DNA of 53,495 bases from Burkholderiaceae bacterium (GTDB lineage: Bacteria > Pseudomonadota > Gammaproteobacteria > Burkholderiales > Burkholderiaceae_E). Positions 1 to 8,428 of the stretch are shown piece by piece; the first letter of the stretch is position 1, and each line of letters begins with the position of its first letter. A model generated the notes under the pieces. The model was not told where the DNA came from and made no database searches. It saw only the letters and a program-made list of their open reading frames with translations. The stretch is taken from the NCBI GenBank assembly GCA_019635275.1, contig JAHBZV010000017.1, forward strand, positions 1 through 53,495. The letters are read 5' to 3'. Both the position numbers and the translations under genes were made by a program.

Positions 1-141
1 GACGGCCGCCCGAAAGTGCACGGCATCTTCGCCGCGATCCCCTACTGCCTCGACCTGATCGGCGCTCCTTACGTCGAAACCCACGAGGCGGTGTGCAAGG
101 CGTTCCGCCCCAAGACGGCGCAGCGACCGCCGGGGCGCTGA
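1..141 (+). CDS. mogA: Molybdopterin adenylyltransferase, 3' end only
   Basis: The window opens inside this gene; 46 codons and a TGA remain. The tail reads with the pattern IPYCLDLIGAPYVET followed by AFRPK, which matches the C-terminus of MogA-type molybdopterin adenylyltransferases, where a PYC...PYVET...FRPKSA tail is typical. MogA adenylylates molybdopterin before molybdenum insertion during cytosolic molybdenum cofactor synthesis. The N-terminal and catalytic parts lie outside the window, so completeness cannot be judged. It converges on relA with about 50 bp between the stops. Confidence 0.75.
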   Translation, partial: DGRPKVHGIFAAIPYCLDLIGAPYVETHEAVCKAFRPKTAQRPPGR

Positions 142-193
142 TCGGGCGGCGACTCGGCGTTTTCGCGCCTGGCCCAGCGTCGCCGCGGCCGGT

Positions 194-2464
194 TCAGCGT
201 CGCCGCGCCTGGATCACTCCGTTGACGTCACGGACCGCCGCCAGCGTGCGCGCGAGCTGGGTCGCGTCGGGCACCTCCACCGTGAAGCGCATGCTCGCCA
301 CCTGCTGCCGCGACAGCGTCTGCACCGCGGTCACGTTGAGCCGGTCGCGCGCGAACACCTCGGTAATGTCGCGCAGGAGCCCCGGCCGGTCCGCCGCCCG
401 CACCTCCACGTCGGCCGGGAAACGCCGCAGCCGGGCGTCACCCCCGCGAAGGGCCTCCTCCCCCCACGCCGTTTCGATCACCCGTTCGGGGGCGCGGTCG
501 GCCATCCGGGCGAACGTCGGGCAGCCGTCGCGGTGCACCGAGACACCGTGGCCCTTGGTCACGAAGCCGACGATGCCGTCGGGCGGCAGCGGCCTGCAGC
601 AGCGGGCGAGCTGGGTCATCAGTGAGTCGATGCCGACCACGAGCACGCCGTCGCCGCGGCCGGTCGCCTCGCGCGCGCGCCTGCGCGGCGCCAGCACGGC
701 CGGCTGGCCGGAGTCCGCGTCCGGCGCGCCCGCTGCGGCCGCGCCCGGCGCCGGGCCGCGGACGGCCTCCTCGAGTTGCCGCGGCCCGATCTCGTCGCGC
801 GCGACCGCGACGAACATCGGCCCCACTGCCTCGAAACCGAGCCGGCGGGCCAGTTCCTCGAACGCCAGCGCGGTGCGCCCCTCGCGCTGCAACACCCGCT
901 CGACCCGCTCGCGCCCGGCCGCGGTGGCGCGCTCGAGTTCCAGCGCGTTGAACCACTGGCGCACCTTGTTGCGCGTCCTGGGGCTGCGAACGTAACAGAG
1001 TTGCGGATTGAGCCAATCGCGCGACGGCCCTTCGTGCCCGGTTTCCTTGGCCGCGACGATCTCCACCGTCTGCCCGCTCTGCAGCGGCGTGTTCAGCGGC
1101 ACCATGTGTCCGTCGACGCGCGCGCCCCGGCAGCGGTGCCCGAGGCTGGTGTGCACGTGATAGGCAAAGTCGATCGGCGTCGCCCCGGCCGGGAGCTCGA
1201 TCACCCGCGCCTGCGGCGTCAGCACGTAGATGCGGTCGTCGAGCGCCGGCTGCGCCGACGGCTGGCCCGCCGCGCCCGCCCCGCCTGCGGCGCCCTCCGC
1301 CTGGGCGCTGCCCAGCGCCTGCCCGACCTCGCGCTGCCACGCCAGCAGCTGGCGCATCCAGGCGATGCGCTCGTCCTGCCCGGCTTCGGCCGCTCGCGCC
1401 CCACGGACCGGCGCGCCCGCGCCGCGCTCCTTGTAGCGCCAGTGCGAGGCCACGCCGTACTCGGCGAAGCGGTGCATCTCGGCGGTGCGGATCTGCACCT
1501 CGAGCGGCCGGCCGTCGTCGGCCAGCACCACCGTGTGCAGCGAGCGATAGCCGTTGGGCTTGGGCCGCGCGATGTAGTCGTCGAACTCCTGCGGCACCTG
1601 CGTCCAGATCGAGTGGACGACGCCGAGCGCCGCATAGCACTGCGCGACCGTGTCGACGATCACCCGCAACGCGCGCAGGTCGCTGATCTCGTCGAGCGCG
1701 CGCCGCTTGCTGCGCATCTTGCTGTAGATGCTGTACAGGTGCTTCGGCCGGCCGCTGACCTCGGCGCGCAGCCCCACCGCGGCGAGTTCGGCGCGTAGCC
1801 GCCGCATCGCCGCTTCCACGAAGGCCTCGCGCTCGGCACGCCGCTCCTCGAGCTGGCGGGCGAGTTCGCGGTAGGTGTCCGGGTCGAGGAACCGGAACGC
1901 CAGGTCCTCGAGCTCCCACTTGAACTGCCACAGCCCGAGCCGGTTGGCCAGCGGCGCGAGCACCTCGAGCGTCTCGCGGGCGATCGCCGCGTCGGGGGGG
2001 CGCCGCTGTGCAGCGTGGTAGCGCAGCGTGTGCAGCCGCGAGGCGAGGCGCAGCAGCACGACCCGGATGTCGGTGGCCATCGCCAGCAGCATCCGGCGCA
2101 GCGTCTCGGCCTGCCCCTGCGCGGCAGCGCCGACCACCGAGTGCAGCTCCCGAAGCCGCTGGATCTGCCGCATGCTGTCGACCAGCCGCTCGACCTCGTC
2201 GCCGAACTCGGCCCCGATCTCGCGCAGCGGCAGCCGGTCGGACGGGGAGATCAGCGCTGCCGCCGCCAGCACCGCCTCGTCGACCCCCAGCTCGCGCAGG
2301 ATCGCGATCGTCGCGCGCGCGTGGTCGAGATGGCGCTCGCCGCTGCGCCCGCGAGCCTCGCCGGCACGGTCGGCCGCCCAGGCCAGCGCCCGCTGCGTCA
2401 GGTCGCCCGGCGGGGTGCTAAGCTCCGCCCCCGACTCGCCGACCGCGACCGGCTGCGTGCCCAT
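194..2464 (-). CDS. relA: RelA-type (p)ppGpp synthetase (stringent response)
   Basis: At 756 residues this has the length of long RelA/SpoT proteins, which make (p)ppGpp from ATP and GTP/GDP on stalled ribosomes. In order it shows a degenerate HD region (about 30-120), a synthetase domain containing RPKHLYSIYSKM and EFDDYIARPKPNGYRSLHT, a TGS domain (about 410-470), a zinc-finger/helical region with CCRPLPPDGIVG and HRDGCP, and a C-terminal ACT domain. The HDxxED hydrolase motif of bifunctional enzymes is absent; ISPSDRL stands in its place. The synthetase carries the acidic EFDD motif typical of RelA rather than SpoT. Both traits suggest a synthetase-only RelA, with another RelA/SpoT homologue likely elsewhere. 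The ATG lies 41 bp downstream of a TATAAT box on the same strand. Confidence 0.95.
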   Translation of the reverse strand: MGTQPVAVGESGAELSTPPGDLTQRALAWAADRAGEARGRSGERHLDHARATIAILRELGVDEAVLAAAALISPSDRLPLREIGAEFGDEVERLVDSMRQIQRLRELHSVVGAAAQGQAETLRRMLLAMATDIRVVLLRLASRLHTLRYHAAQRRPPDAAIARETLEVLAPLANRLGLWQFKWELEDLAFRFLDPDTYRELARQLEERRAEREAFVEAAMRRLRAELAAVGLRAEVSGRPKHLYSIYSKMRSKRRALDEISDLRALRVIVDTVAQCYAALGVVHSIWTQVPQEFDDYIARPKPNGYRSLHTVVLADDGRPLEVQIRTAEMHRFAEYGVASHWRYKERGAGAPVRGARAAEAGQDERIAWMRQLLAWQREVGQALGSAQAEGAAGGAGAAGQPSAQPALDDRIYVLTPQARVIELPAGATPIDFAYHVHTSLGHRCRGARVDGHMVPLNTPLQSGQTVEIVAAKETGHEGPSRDWLNPQLCYVRSPRTRNKVRQWFNALELERATAAGRERVERVLQREGRTALAFEELARRLGFEAVGPMFVAVARDEIGPRQLEEAVRGPAPGAAAAGAPDADSGQPAVLAPRRRAREATGRGDGVLVVGIDSLMTQLARCCRPLPPDGIVGFVTKGHGVSVHRDGCPTFARMADRAPERVIETAWGEEALRGGDARLRRFPADVEVRAADRPGLLRDITEVFARDRLNVTAVQTLSRQQVASMRFTVEVPDATQLARTLAAVRDVNGVIQARRR

Positions 2465-2505
2465 CGTCGTTGCCTCGCGCTTGATCGATCTGCTGTGTGC
2501 GTCCG

Positions 2506-2511
2506 ATTATA
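2506..2511 (-). promoter_or_regulatory. Candidate -10 element of relA
   Basis: Read on the minus strand these six bases are a perfect TATAAT in an otherwise GC-rich 69-bp divergent gap between relA and mtfA. No good -35 sits 16-18 bp upstream. On the plus strand an overlapping GATTAT with TTGATC 18 bp upstream (2481-2486) could serve mtfA, so the two promoters may overlap. Confidence 0.45.
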
Positions 2512-2533
2512 GGCAGGCGCACGTCGCCCTCCG

Positions 2534-3400
2534 ATGCATTCCTGCCCCGACATGCTGCGAAAACTGCTGGGCCTGTCACGAAACGCACCGATCGACGCGG
2601 CGCGCTGGCGACGCATCACCGGCGACCTGCCGTTCCTGCGCCACCTCGACGAGGACGGGCGCAACCTGCTGAAGACCCGCTGCGAGGCGTTCCTCGCCTC
2701 CAAGCAGTTCAGCGGCGCCGCCGGCTTCGAGGTCGACGACGACGTGCGGATCGGCATCGCGGTCCAGGCCTGCCTTCCCGCCTTGCACCTCGGCTTGTCC
2801 GGCTACCGCGATTTCGTCGAAATCGTCGTCTATCCGGACCGCTTCGTGGCGCCAAGACGGCAGGTCGACGAGATCGGCGTCGTGCACGAGTACGACGACG
2901 AACTGGCGGGCGAAGCGATGGAAGGCGGACCGGTCGTCCTGTCCTGGCCCGACGCCGATCCGGCCGCCGGCCACGTCGGCTACAACGTCGTCATCCACGA
3001 GTTCGCCCACAAGCTCGACATGCTCGACGGGGCGCCCGACGGTGCCCCGCCGCTACCCACCGCGATGCGCGCCCGCTGGACGCGGACGATGACCGACGCC
3101 TATGAAGACTTCTGCACGAGGCTCGACCAGGTCGAGGCCGCCATTCCGCGCCACGTCGACCCGGAGTCGCCGGCGGCCGACGCCTGGTACGAGCGGCTGC
3201 CGCTGGACCCGTACGCCGCGACCGACCCGGGCGAGTTCTTCGCAGTCGCCACCGAGATCTTCTTCACCGACCCGGCAGCGCTGCACCGTGCCTACCCGGC
3301 CCTGTATGCACTCTTTCGCGACTACTTCGGTCAGGATCCCTTGACAGCCCACGCTGCGCCGCACCCGGATCCGGCCGATCGCGCGCATCGATCGCGGTAA
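2534..3400 (+). CDS. mtfA: MtfA-type zinc metallopeptidase
   Basis: A 288-residue soluble protein of the MtfA family (zinc aminopeptidase; in E. coli it binds the glucose repressor Mlc). The zinc motif HEFAH is at about 155-159, followed by KLDMLDG, and a downstream DPGEFFAVATEIFF segment supplies the likely third-ligand glutamate. Length is near the family's usual 250-280. There is no signal peptide, so it is probably cytosolic. The start is uncertain: ATG at 2534 is the longest option, while ATG at 2552 (MLRKLLGL) looks more like family N-termini; neither has a clear ribosome binding site. It is divergent from relA and followed by a 174-bp gap before the exopolysaccharide locus. Confidence 0.85.
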   Translation: MHSCPDMLRKLLGLSRNAPIDAARWRRITGDLPFLRHLDEDGRNLLKTRCEAFLASKQFSGAAGFEVDDDVRIGIAVQACLPALHLGLSGYRDFVEIVVYPDRFVAPRRQVDEIGVVHEYDDELAGEAMEGGPVVLSWPDADPAAGHVGYNVVIHEFAHKLDMLDGAPDGAPPLPTAMRARWTRTMTDAYEDFCTRLDQVEAAIPRHVDPESPAADAWYERLPLDPYAATDPGEFFAVATEIFFTDPAALHRAYPALYALFRDYFGQDPLTAHAAPHPDPADRAHRSR

Positions 3401-3491
3401 GCACATTCCGGGGGGTGCACGCAAGGCCGGACTCGCCTATCCTTGCACGTTCCGGCGGGCCGGCGCGGCACTGGCGCAACAGGCGAAGCGC

Positions 3492-3522
3492 ATCGTGAGC
3501 AATGTCATAACACCCTCACGAT
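3492..3522. promoter_or_regulatory. Inverted repeat upstream of the exopolysaccharide locus
   Basis: ATCGTGAG (3492-3499) and CTCACGAT (3515-3522) are perfect inverted copies separated by 15 bp; allowing one bulged base the arms extend by three more pairs. The spacer holds the only AT-rich stretch of the 174-bp gap, including CATAAC (3506-3511), a possible -10. The centre is about 70 bp before the sugar transferase start. This is compatible with an operator around a promoter; no U-tract follows, so a terminator for mtfA is less likely. Confidence 0.4.
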
Positions 3523-3574
3523 CGCCGCAGCAGCATGCAGTGTGCGATAGACCCGACCGGACCCAGGGCAACAC

Positions 3575-4948
3575 ATGATCCGCATCTTCAACCACTACCT
3601 CTCGCTGCGCGTCATGCTGCTGACGCTGCTCGAGACGATGGTGCTGTTCCAGGCGATGGTTCTCGGCTTCGAGATCCGTTTCCTGAACCAGGCCGTGCCG
3701 CTGCCGCTGCTGCAAGCGGGGCTGTTCACCGTCGTCATGCTGCTGATGATGACCGGCCTGGGCCTGTACCAGGCGCAGGCCGAGCCGTTCCGCGTCACGA
3801 TCCAGCGACTCGTCGTCGCCTACGGCCTGTCGCTGATGGTGATGAGCGTCGTGTTCTATCTGTTCCCCGACACCTACGTCGGACGCGGCGTGTTCGCGGT
3901 GACGTCGGTATTCGCCGTGGCCGGCGTGCTGGCAATCCGGGTCATGTTCTTCCGGGTCACCGACATCGGCCTGCCGAAGCGCCGGGTGCTGGTGCTCGGA
4001 AACGGCGGCGAGGCCGAGGAAGCCATCCGCTTCCTCCACGAGGCCGGACGCGGCCGCACGATCCAGTACGCGGGTCTCTACCCGGTCGTGGCCGACCGCG
4101 ATGCTCCCGAAAGCGAGCGCCGCTTCAATCACGAGCAGCTGCTGCGTACCGTCCACGACCTGCGCGTCTCCGAGATCGTGCTCGCGCTGCGCGAGCGCCG
4201 CGGCGGCGTGCTGCCGCTGCGTCATCTGCTCGACTGCAAGCTCAAGGGGGTGAAGGTGATGGACCTCACCTCCTTCTACGAGCGCGAGCTCGGCGTGCTG
4301 AAGGTCGACAACCTGCGCGCCAGCTGGCTGATCTTCAGCCACGGCTTCGACCAGGGGCTGGTGCGCGACATGATCAAGCGCTCGTTCGACGTGCTGGCCA
4401 GCCTGTCGCTGCTCATTCTCGCCCTGCCCGTCCTGGCGCTGGCAATGCTGGCGATCCTGCTCGAGAGCGGCCGCCCGATCTTCTACCGCCAGGAGCGCGT
4501 CGGGCAAGGCGGCGTGCCGTTCATGATCCTGAAGCTGCGCACGATGGTCCAGGACGCCGAGAAGGACGGCCAGCCGCGCTGGGCCGGCCAGAACGACGCC
4601 CGGATCACCCCGGTGGGCCGCTTCCTGCGCCGCACCCGCATCGACGAGCTGCCGCAGCTCATCAACGTGCTGCGAGGCGACATGAGCTTCGTCGGGCCCC
4701 GCCCCGAGCGGCCGTTCTTCGTACGCCACCTGCTCGAGGACATCCCGTACTACGACGTGCGCCACAGCGTGAAGCCCGGCGTGACCGGCTGGTCGCAGGT
4801 GCGCTACCCGTACGGCGCGTCGGTCGAAGACTCGCTCGCCAAGCTGCAGTACGACCTCTACTACGTCAAGAACCATTCCCTGTTCCTCGATCTGCTCATC
4901 CTGATCGACACCGTCCAGGTCGTGCTGCTGGGCAAGGGAGCCCGGTAA
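3575..4948 (+). CDS. EpsB-type initiating sugar transferase (undecaprenyl-phosphate phosphosugar transferase)
   Basis: This 457-residue polyisoprenyl-phosphate hexose-1-phosphate transferase is the enzyme type that loads the first sugar on undecaprenyl phosphate at the inner membrane. The N-terminal half has several hydrophobic segments (about 10-120) and a CoA-binding-like domain starting with RRVLVLGNGGEA. A further membrane segment (about 275-295) leads into the conserved bacterial sugar transferase domain, with KRSFDVLAS, FYRQERVGQGG, the LPQLINVLRGDMSFVGPRPE signature and KPGVTGWSQV. Its position just before prsK-prsR-prsT is the classical start of XrtA/PEP-CTERM exopolysaccharide loci, where this subgroup is called EpsB. 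The transferred sugar cannot be read from sequence. prsK follows after 6 bp. Confidence 0.92.
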   Translation: MIRIFNHYLSLRVMLLTLLETMVLFQAMVLGFEIRFLNQAVPLPLLQAGLFTVVMLLMMTGLGLYQAQAEPFRVTIQRLVVAYGLSLMVMSVVFYLFPDTYVGRGVFAVTSVFAVAGVLAIRVMFFRVTDIGLPKRRVLVLGNGGEAEEAIRFLHEAGRGRTIQYAGLYPVVADRDAPESERRFNHEQLLRTVHDLRVSEIVLALRERRGGVLPLRHLLDCKLKGVKVMDLTSFYERELGVLKVDNLRASWLIFSHGFDQGLVRDMIKRSFDVLASLSLLILALPVLALAMLAILLESGRPIFYRQERVGQGGVPFMILKLRTMVQDAEKDGQPRWAGQNDARITPVGRFLRRTRIDELPQLINVLRGDMSFVGPRPERPFFVRHLLEDIPYYDVRHSVKPGVTGWSQVRYPYGASVEDSLAKLQYDLYYVKNHSLFLDLLILIDTVQVVLLGKGAR

Positions 4949-4954
4949 GCGTCG

Positions 4955-7039
4955 ATGGACGCGCGATCGCTGGGAATCCTCGGATTCGCGGCGGCCGCGC
5001 TCGCGTGGCTGGCGCTCGCCGGCCTGCTCACGGCACGCGGCAGCGCGGGAGACCGCACCGGTCGCCTGTTGCTCGTCGCGGTCGGGGTCCAGGTCGCATG
5101 GGCCGCATCGTTCGCGCTGGCGATGGTGCCGATCCGCCCCGCGATTCTCGCGGCCAGCCTCCTCGAGGAAGTCCGCAGCGTCGCGTGGATCGTCCTGCTG
5201 CTGTGGCTCATTCCCTCGAGCCGCGCCGCCCCCGGCACCGACGACCCGATGGCGCGCGGCCGCAGGACTGCCGCGGTGGTGGTCGCGGCGCTGGCGACGG
5301 CCTCGCTCGCCGTCGACTTCATTCACGTCGATCCGGTCCTGGTCTACACGACGAACACCGTGATGGCGGTGGCCGGCCTGGTGTGCCTCGAACAGGCCTA
5401 CCGGAACACGCCGCACACCCGCCGCTGGGCGCTGAAGTTCATGGCGATCGCGCTCGCCGCGATGTTCGGCTTCGATCTGCTGATGTACAGCGACGCGATG
5501 CTGTACGCGCGGATGAACGCCGCCTGGTGGGTCGCGCGAGGCTTCGGCAACGCGCTGCTGGTGCCGCTGATGGCGATCGCCGCCGCCCGCAACCCGCAGT
5601 GGAAGCTCGACATCGCCGTGTCGCGCCAGGCGGTATTCCACTCCGCCGCGCTGTTCGTCGCCGGCACCTACCTGGTGCTGGTGGCCGCGGGCGGCTACTA
5701 CGTCCGCTACTTCGGCGGCGAATGGGGCGCCGTCGCCCAGGCGGTCATCGTCTTCGTCGCACTGCTCGGCCTGGTCGTGGCGCTGGCCTCTGGGGCGATC
5801 CGCGCGCGGCTGCGCGTGTTCCTCTCCAAGCACTTCTTCTCGTACCGCTTCGACTACCGCGACGAATGGCTGCGGCTCACGCGCACACTGACCGAGGCCG
5901 ACGCGCGCGGCGACGGACCCGACCTGCCTCACCGCGTGATCCGCGCGCTGGCCCAGCCCGTCGAGAGCCCGGGCGGCGCCCTCTGGCTGCGCGAAGGCGA
6001 CGCGTTCGCCTGCGCGGCCGCCGCGAGCTATCGCGGTGCGCGGCCGATGGTCGGCGCGGGCGAGCCGCTGATCGCGTTCCTGAAGGAGCGCGGATGGGTC
6101 ATCGACATCGCCGAGTGGTGGGCGCACCCGGAGCGCTACGACGGCCTCGCGCTGCCCGCCGGCCTGCACGCGCAGGACACGGGCTGGCTGATCGTTCCGC
6201 TGCTGCTGGGCGACGAACTGCTCGGCTTCGTCGTGCTCGATCGCCCGCTGGCGCCGCTGCCGCTCGACTGGGAAGTGCGCGACCTGCTGAAGACCGGAGC
6301 GCGCCAGGCCGCCAGCTACGTCGGCGTGCAGCGCGCCGTCGAGGAGCTCGTGCAGGCGCGACAGTTCGAGTCGTTCAACCGGATGTCGGCCTTCGTCGTG
6401 CACGACCTGAAGAACCTGGTCGCTCAGCTCGGCCTGATGACCCGCAATGCGCAACGCCACCGCGACAACCCGGAGTTCCAGGCCGACATGCTGGCCACGG
6501 TGGAAAACGTCATGGAGCGGATGCAGGGCCTTCTGCTGCAATTGCGGGCCGGCGCACGCCCCGTCGAGCAGCCGGCGCCGGTGCCGGTGGCGGGCGCGCT
6601 GGCCGGAGCCGTCGCGGCCCGGCGCGGCGTGCGCCCCGAGCCCGAGGTGGCGATCGACGAATCGGTCGCTCAGGCGTCGGTGCTCGCGCACCGCGACCGC
6701 CTGGAGCGGGTGATCGGCCACCTGATCCAGAATGCCGCCGAGGCGACCGGCGTATCGGGCATGATCCGGGTTCGGGCGCGTCGCGACGGCGCGCAGGCGC
6801 TGATCGAGGTCGAGGACAACGGAAAGGGAATGAGCGAAGATTTCATGCGCAGCCGGCTGTTCCGGCCTTTCGTGTCGACGAAAGCGCACGGAATGGGCAT
6901 CGGCACTTTCGAGAGTCGCGAGTACGTTCGCGAGCTGGGCGGGTCGCTGGACGTGCGCAGCCGCGAGGGCGCAGGCACGGTGTTCACGATCCGCCTCCCC
7001 CTGATAGGCGGCGACCGGCCGAAGGACTCGGGGGCGTGA
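4955..7039 (+). CDS. prsK: PrsK, PEP-CTERM system sensor histidine kinase
   Basis: A 694-residue membrane histidine kinase. The N-terminal third (about 5-290) has many hydrophobic helices, as in the PrsK family; a GAF-like region follows at about 310-450. The phosphoacceptor box is FVVHDLKN with His483; the ATPase domain shows LIQNAAEA (N box), VEDNGKGM (G1) and GMGIGTFES (G2). PrsK is expected to phosphorylate PrsR, encoded immediately downstream: the TGA abuts the PrsR ATG with no intervening base, so the two are almost certainly co-translated. The signal sensed is unknown. All kinase motifs are intact. Confidence 0.93.
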   Translation: MDARSLGILGFAAAALAWLALAGLLTARGSAGDRTGRLLLVAVGVQVAWAASFALAMVPIRPAILAASLLEEVRSVAWIVLLLWLIPSSRAAPGTDDPMARGRRTAAVVVAALATASLAVDFIHVDPVLVYTTNTVMAVAGLVCLEQAYRNTPHTRRWALKFMAIALAAMFGFDLLMYSDAMLYARMNAAWWVARGFGNALLVPLMAIAAARNPQWKLDIAVSRQAVFHSAALFVAGTYLVLVAAGGYYVRYFGGEWGAVAQAVIVFVALLGLVVALASGAIRARLRVFLSKHFFSYRFDYRDEWLRLTRTLTEADARGDGPDLPHRVIRALAQPVESPGGALWLREGDAFACAAAASYRGARPMVGAGEPLIAFLKERGWVIDIAEWWAHPERYDGLALPAGLHAQDTGWLIVPLLLGDELLGFVVLDRPLAPLPLDWEVRDLLKTGARQAASYVGVQRAVEELVQARQFESFNRMSAFVVHDLKNLVAQLGLMTRNAQRHRDNPEFQADMLATVENVMERMQGLLLQLRAGARPVEQPAPVPVAGALAGAVAARRGVRPEPEVAIDESVAQASVLAHRDRLERVIGHLIQNAAEATGVSGMIRVRARRDGAQALIEVEDNGKGMSEDFMRSRLFRPFVSTKAHGMGIGTFESREYVRELGGSLDVRSREGAGTVFTIRLPLIGGDRPKDSGA

Positions 7040-8395
7040 ATGGCTGACGAGCGGCCCTTGCTGCTGATGGTCGAAGACGACATCGGCCTGCAGAAGCAGA
7101 TGCGCTGGTCGTTCGACCGGTTCAACCTGATGTTCGCAGGCGACCGCGAAACCGCGCTGGCCACGCTGCGGCGCCACGAGCCGGCAGTGGTCACGCTGGA
7201 CCTCGGCCTTCCCCCGGATGCGGATGGCGCCTCCGAGGGCTTCGCGACGCTCCAGGAGATCCTGGCGTTCGCGCCCGCCACCAAGGTCATCGTGCTGACG
7301 GGGCAGAACGACCGCAGCAACGCGTTGAAGGCGGTGGCCATGGGCGCCTACGACTTTTTCGCCAAGCCGTTCGAGGCCGAGATGCTCAACACGGTCATCG
7401 ACCGGGCGTTCCGGCTCGCCGACCTCGAGCGCGAGAACCGCGATTTGCGGGCGCGCCAGACCGGCGAGATGCCGCTCGACGGCCTGCTCACGCGCGACCC
7501 GGGCATGCTCAAGATCTGTCGCCAGGTCGAGCGGCTCGCGCCGACCTCGGCCACGGTGCTGCTGCTCGGCGAGTCGGGCACCGGCAAGGAAGTGTTGGCG
7601 CGCGCCCTCCACCAGCTCTCGCCGCGCAGCGACAAACGCTTCGTCGCGATCAACTGCGCAGCCATTCCGGAGGCCCTGCTCGAATCCGAGCTGTTCGGCC
7701 ACGAGAAAGGCGCATTCACCGGCGCGGTCAAGCAGACCCCCGGCAAGATCGAGGTCGCCGACGGCGGCACGCTGTTCCTCGACGAGATCGGAGACCTGCC
7801 CCTTCCGCTGCAGTCCAAGCTGCTGCGCTTCCTGCAGGAGCGCAAGATCGAGCGCATCGGGGGGCGCAGCGAGATCAGTGTCGACGTTCGCGTGGTCTGT
7901 GCGACGCACCGCAACCTGCGGGAGCTGATCGCCCAGGGAACCTTCCGCGAAGACCTGTTCTACCGACTGAGCGAAATCGTCATCACGATTCCGCCGCTGC
8001 GCGAGCGCGCCGGCGACGCCGCACTGCTCGCGCACTCGTTCGCACAACGCTTCGCCAGGCAGAACGGGCGCGACCGGTTGGTGCTGGGCGAGGACGCGCT
8101 CGACGCGATCTCCCGCCATCGCTGGCCCGGCAACGTGCGCGAGCTCGAGAACTGCATCAAGCGCGCCGTCATCATGGCCGACGGCGCAGCGATCCGGGCC
8201 GAAGACCTGGGGCTCGAGGCCGGCGACCAGCAGCCGATGCTGTTCAACCTCCGCCAGGCGCGCGAAGAAGCCGAGCGCCAGGCAGTGCTCAAGGTCATGG
8301 CCTACGTCGACGGCAACGTCGCGCGCGCCGCCGACCTGCTGGGCATCAGCCGGCCGACGCTGTACGACCTGCTGAACCGCTTCGGGCTGCGCTGA
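7040..8395 (+). CDS. prsR: PrsR, PEP-CTERM-box sigma-54-dependent response regulator
   Basis: A 451-residue NtrC-type activator. The receiver domain (1-125) has the acidic pair in MVEDD and the phosphorylatable Asp54 in VTLDLGLP. The AAA+ domain has Walker A GESGTGK (177-183), the sigma-54 contact loop GAFTGA (224-229) and [13 protein letters not shown] as Walker B. A Fis-type helix-turn-helix at the C-terminus reads [20 protein letters not shown]. It should activate RpoN promoters of exopolysaccharide and PEP-CTERM genes when phosphorylated by PrsK. I found no convincing -24/-12 promoter in the window, so its targets may lie elsewhere. Confidence 0.94.
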   Translation: MADERPLLLMVEDDIGLQKQMRWSFDRFNLMFAGDRETALATLRRHEPAVVTLDLGLPPDADGASEGFATLQEILAFAPATKVIVLTGQNDRSNALKAVAMGAYDFFAKPFEAEMLNTVIDRAFRLADLERENRDLRARQTGEMPLDGLLTRDPGMLKICRQVERLAPTSATVLLLGESGTGKEVLARALHQLSPRSDKRFVAINCAAIPEALLESELFGHEKGAFTGAVKQTPGKIEVADGGTLFLDEIGDLPLPLQSKLLRFLQERKIERIGGRSEISVDVRVVCATHRNLRELIAQGTFREDLFYRLSEIVITIPPLRERAGDAALLAHSFAQRFARQNGRDRLVLGEDALDAISRHRWPGNVRELENCIKRAVIMADGAAIRAEDLGLEAGDQQPMLFNLRQAREEAERQAVLKVMAYVDGNVARAADLLGISRPTLYDLLNRFGLR

Positions 8396-8428
8396 TCGCG
8401 GCCGCGCCACATCCATGGAGTCGATCCG

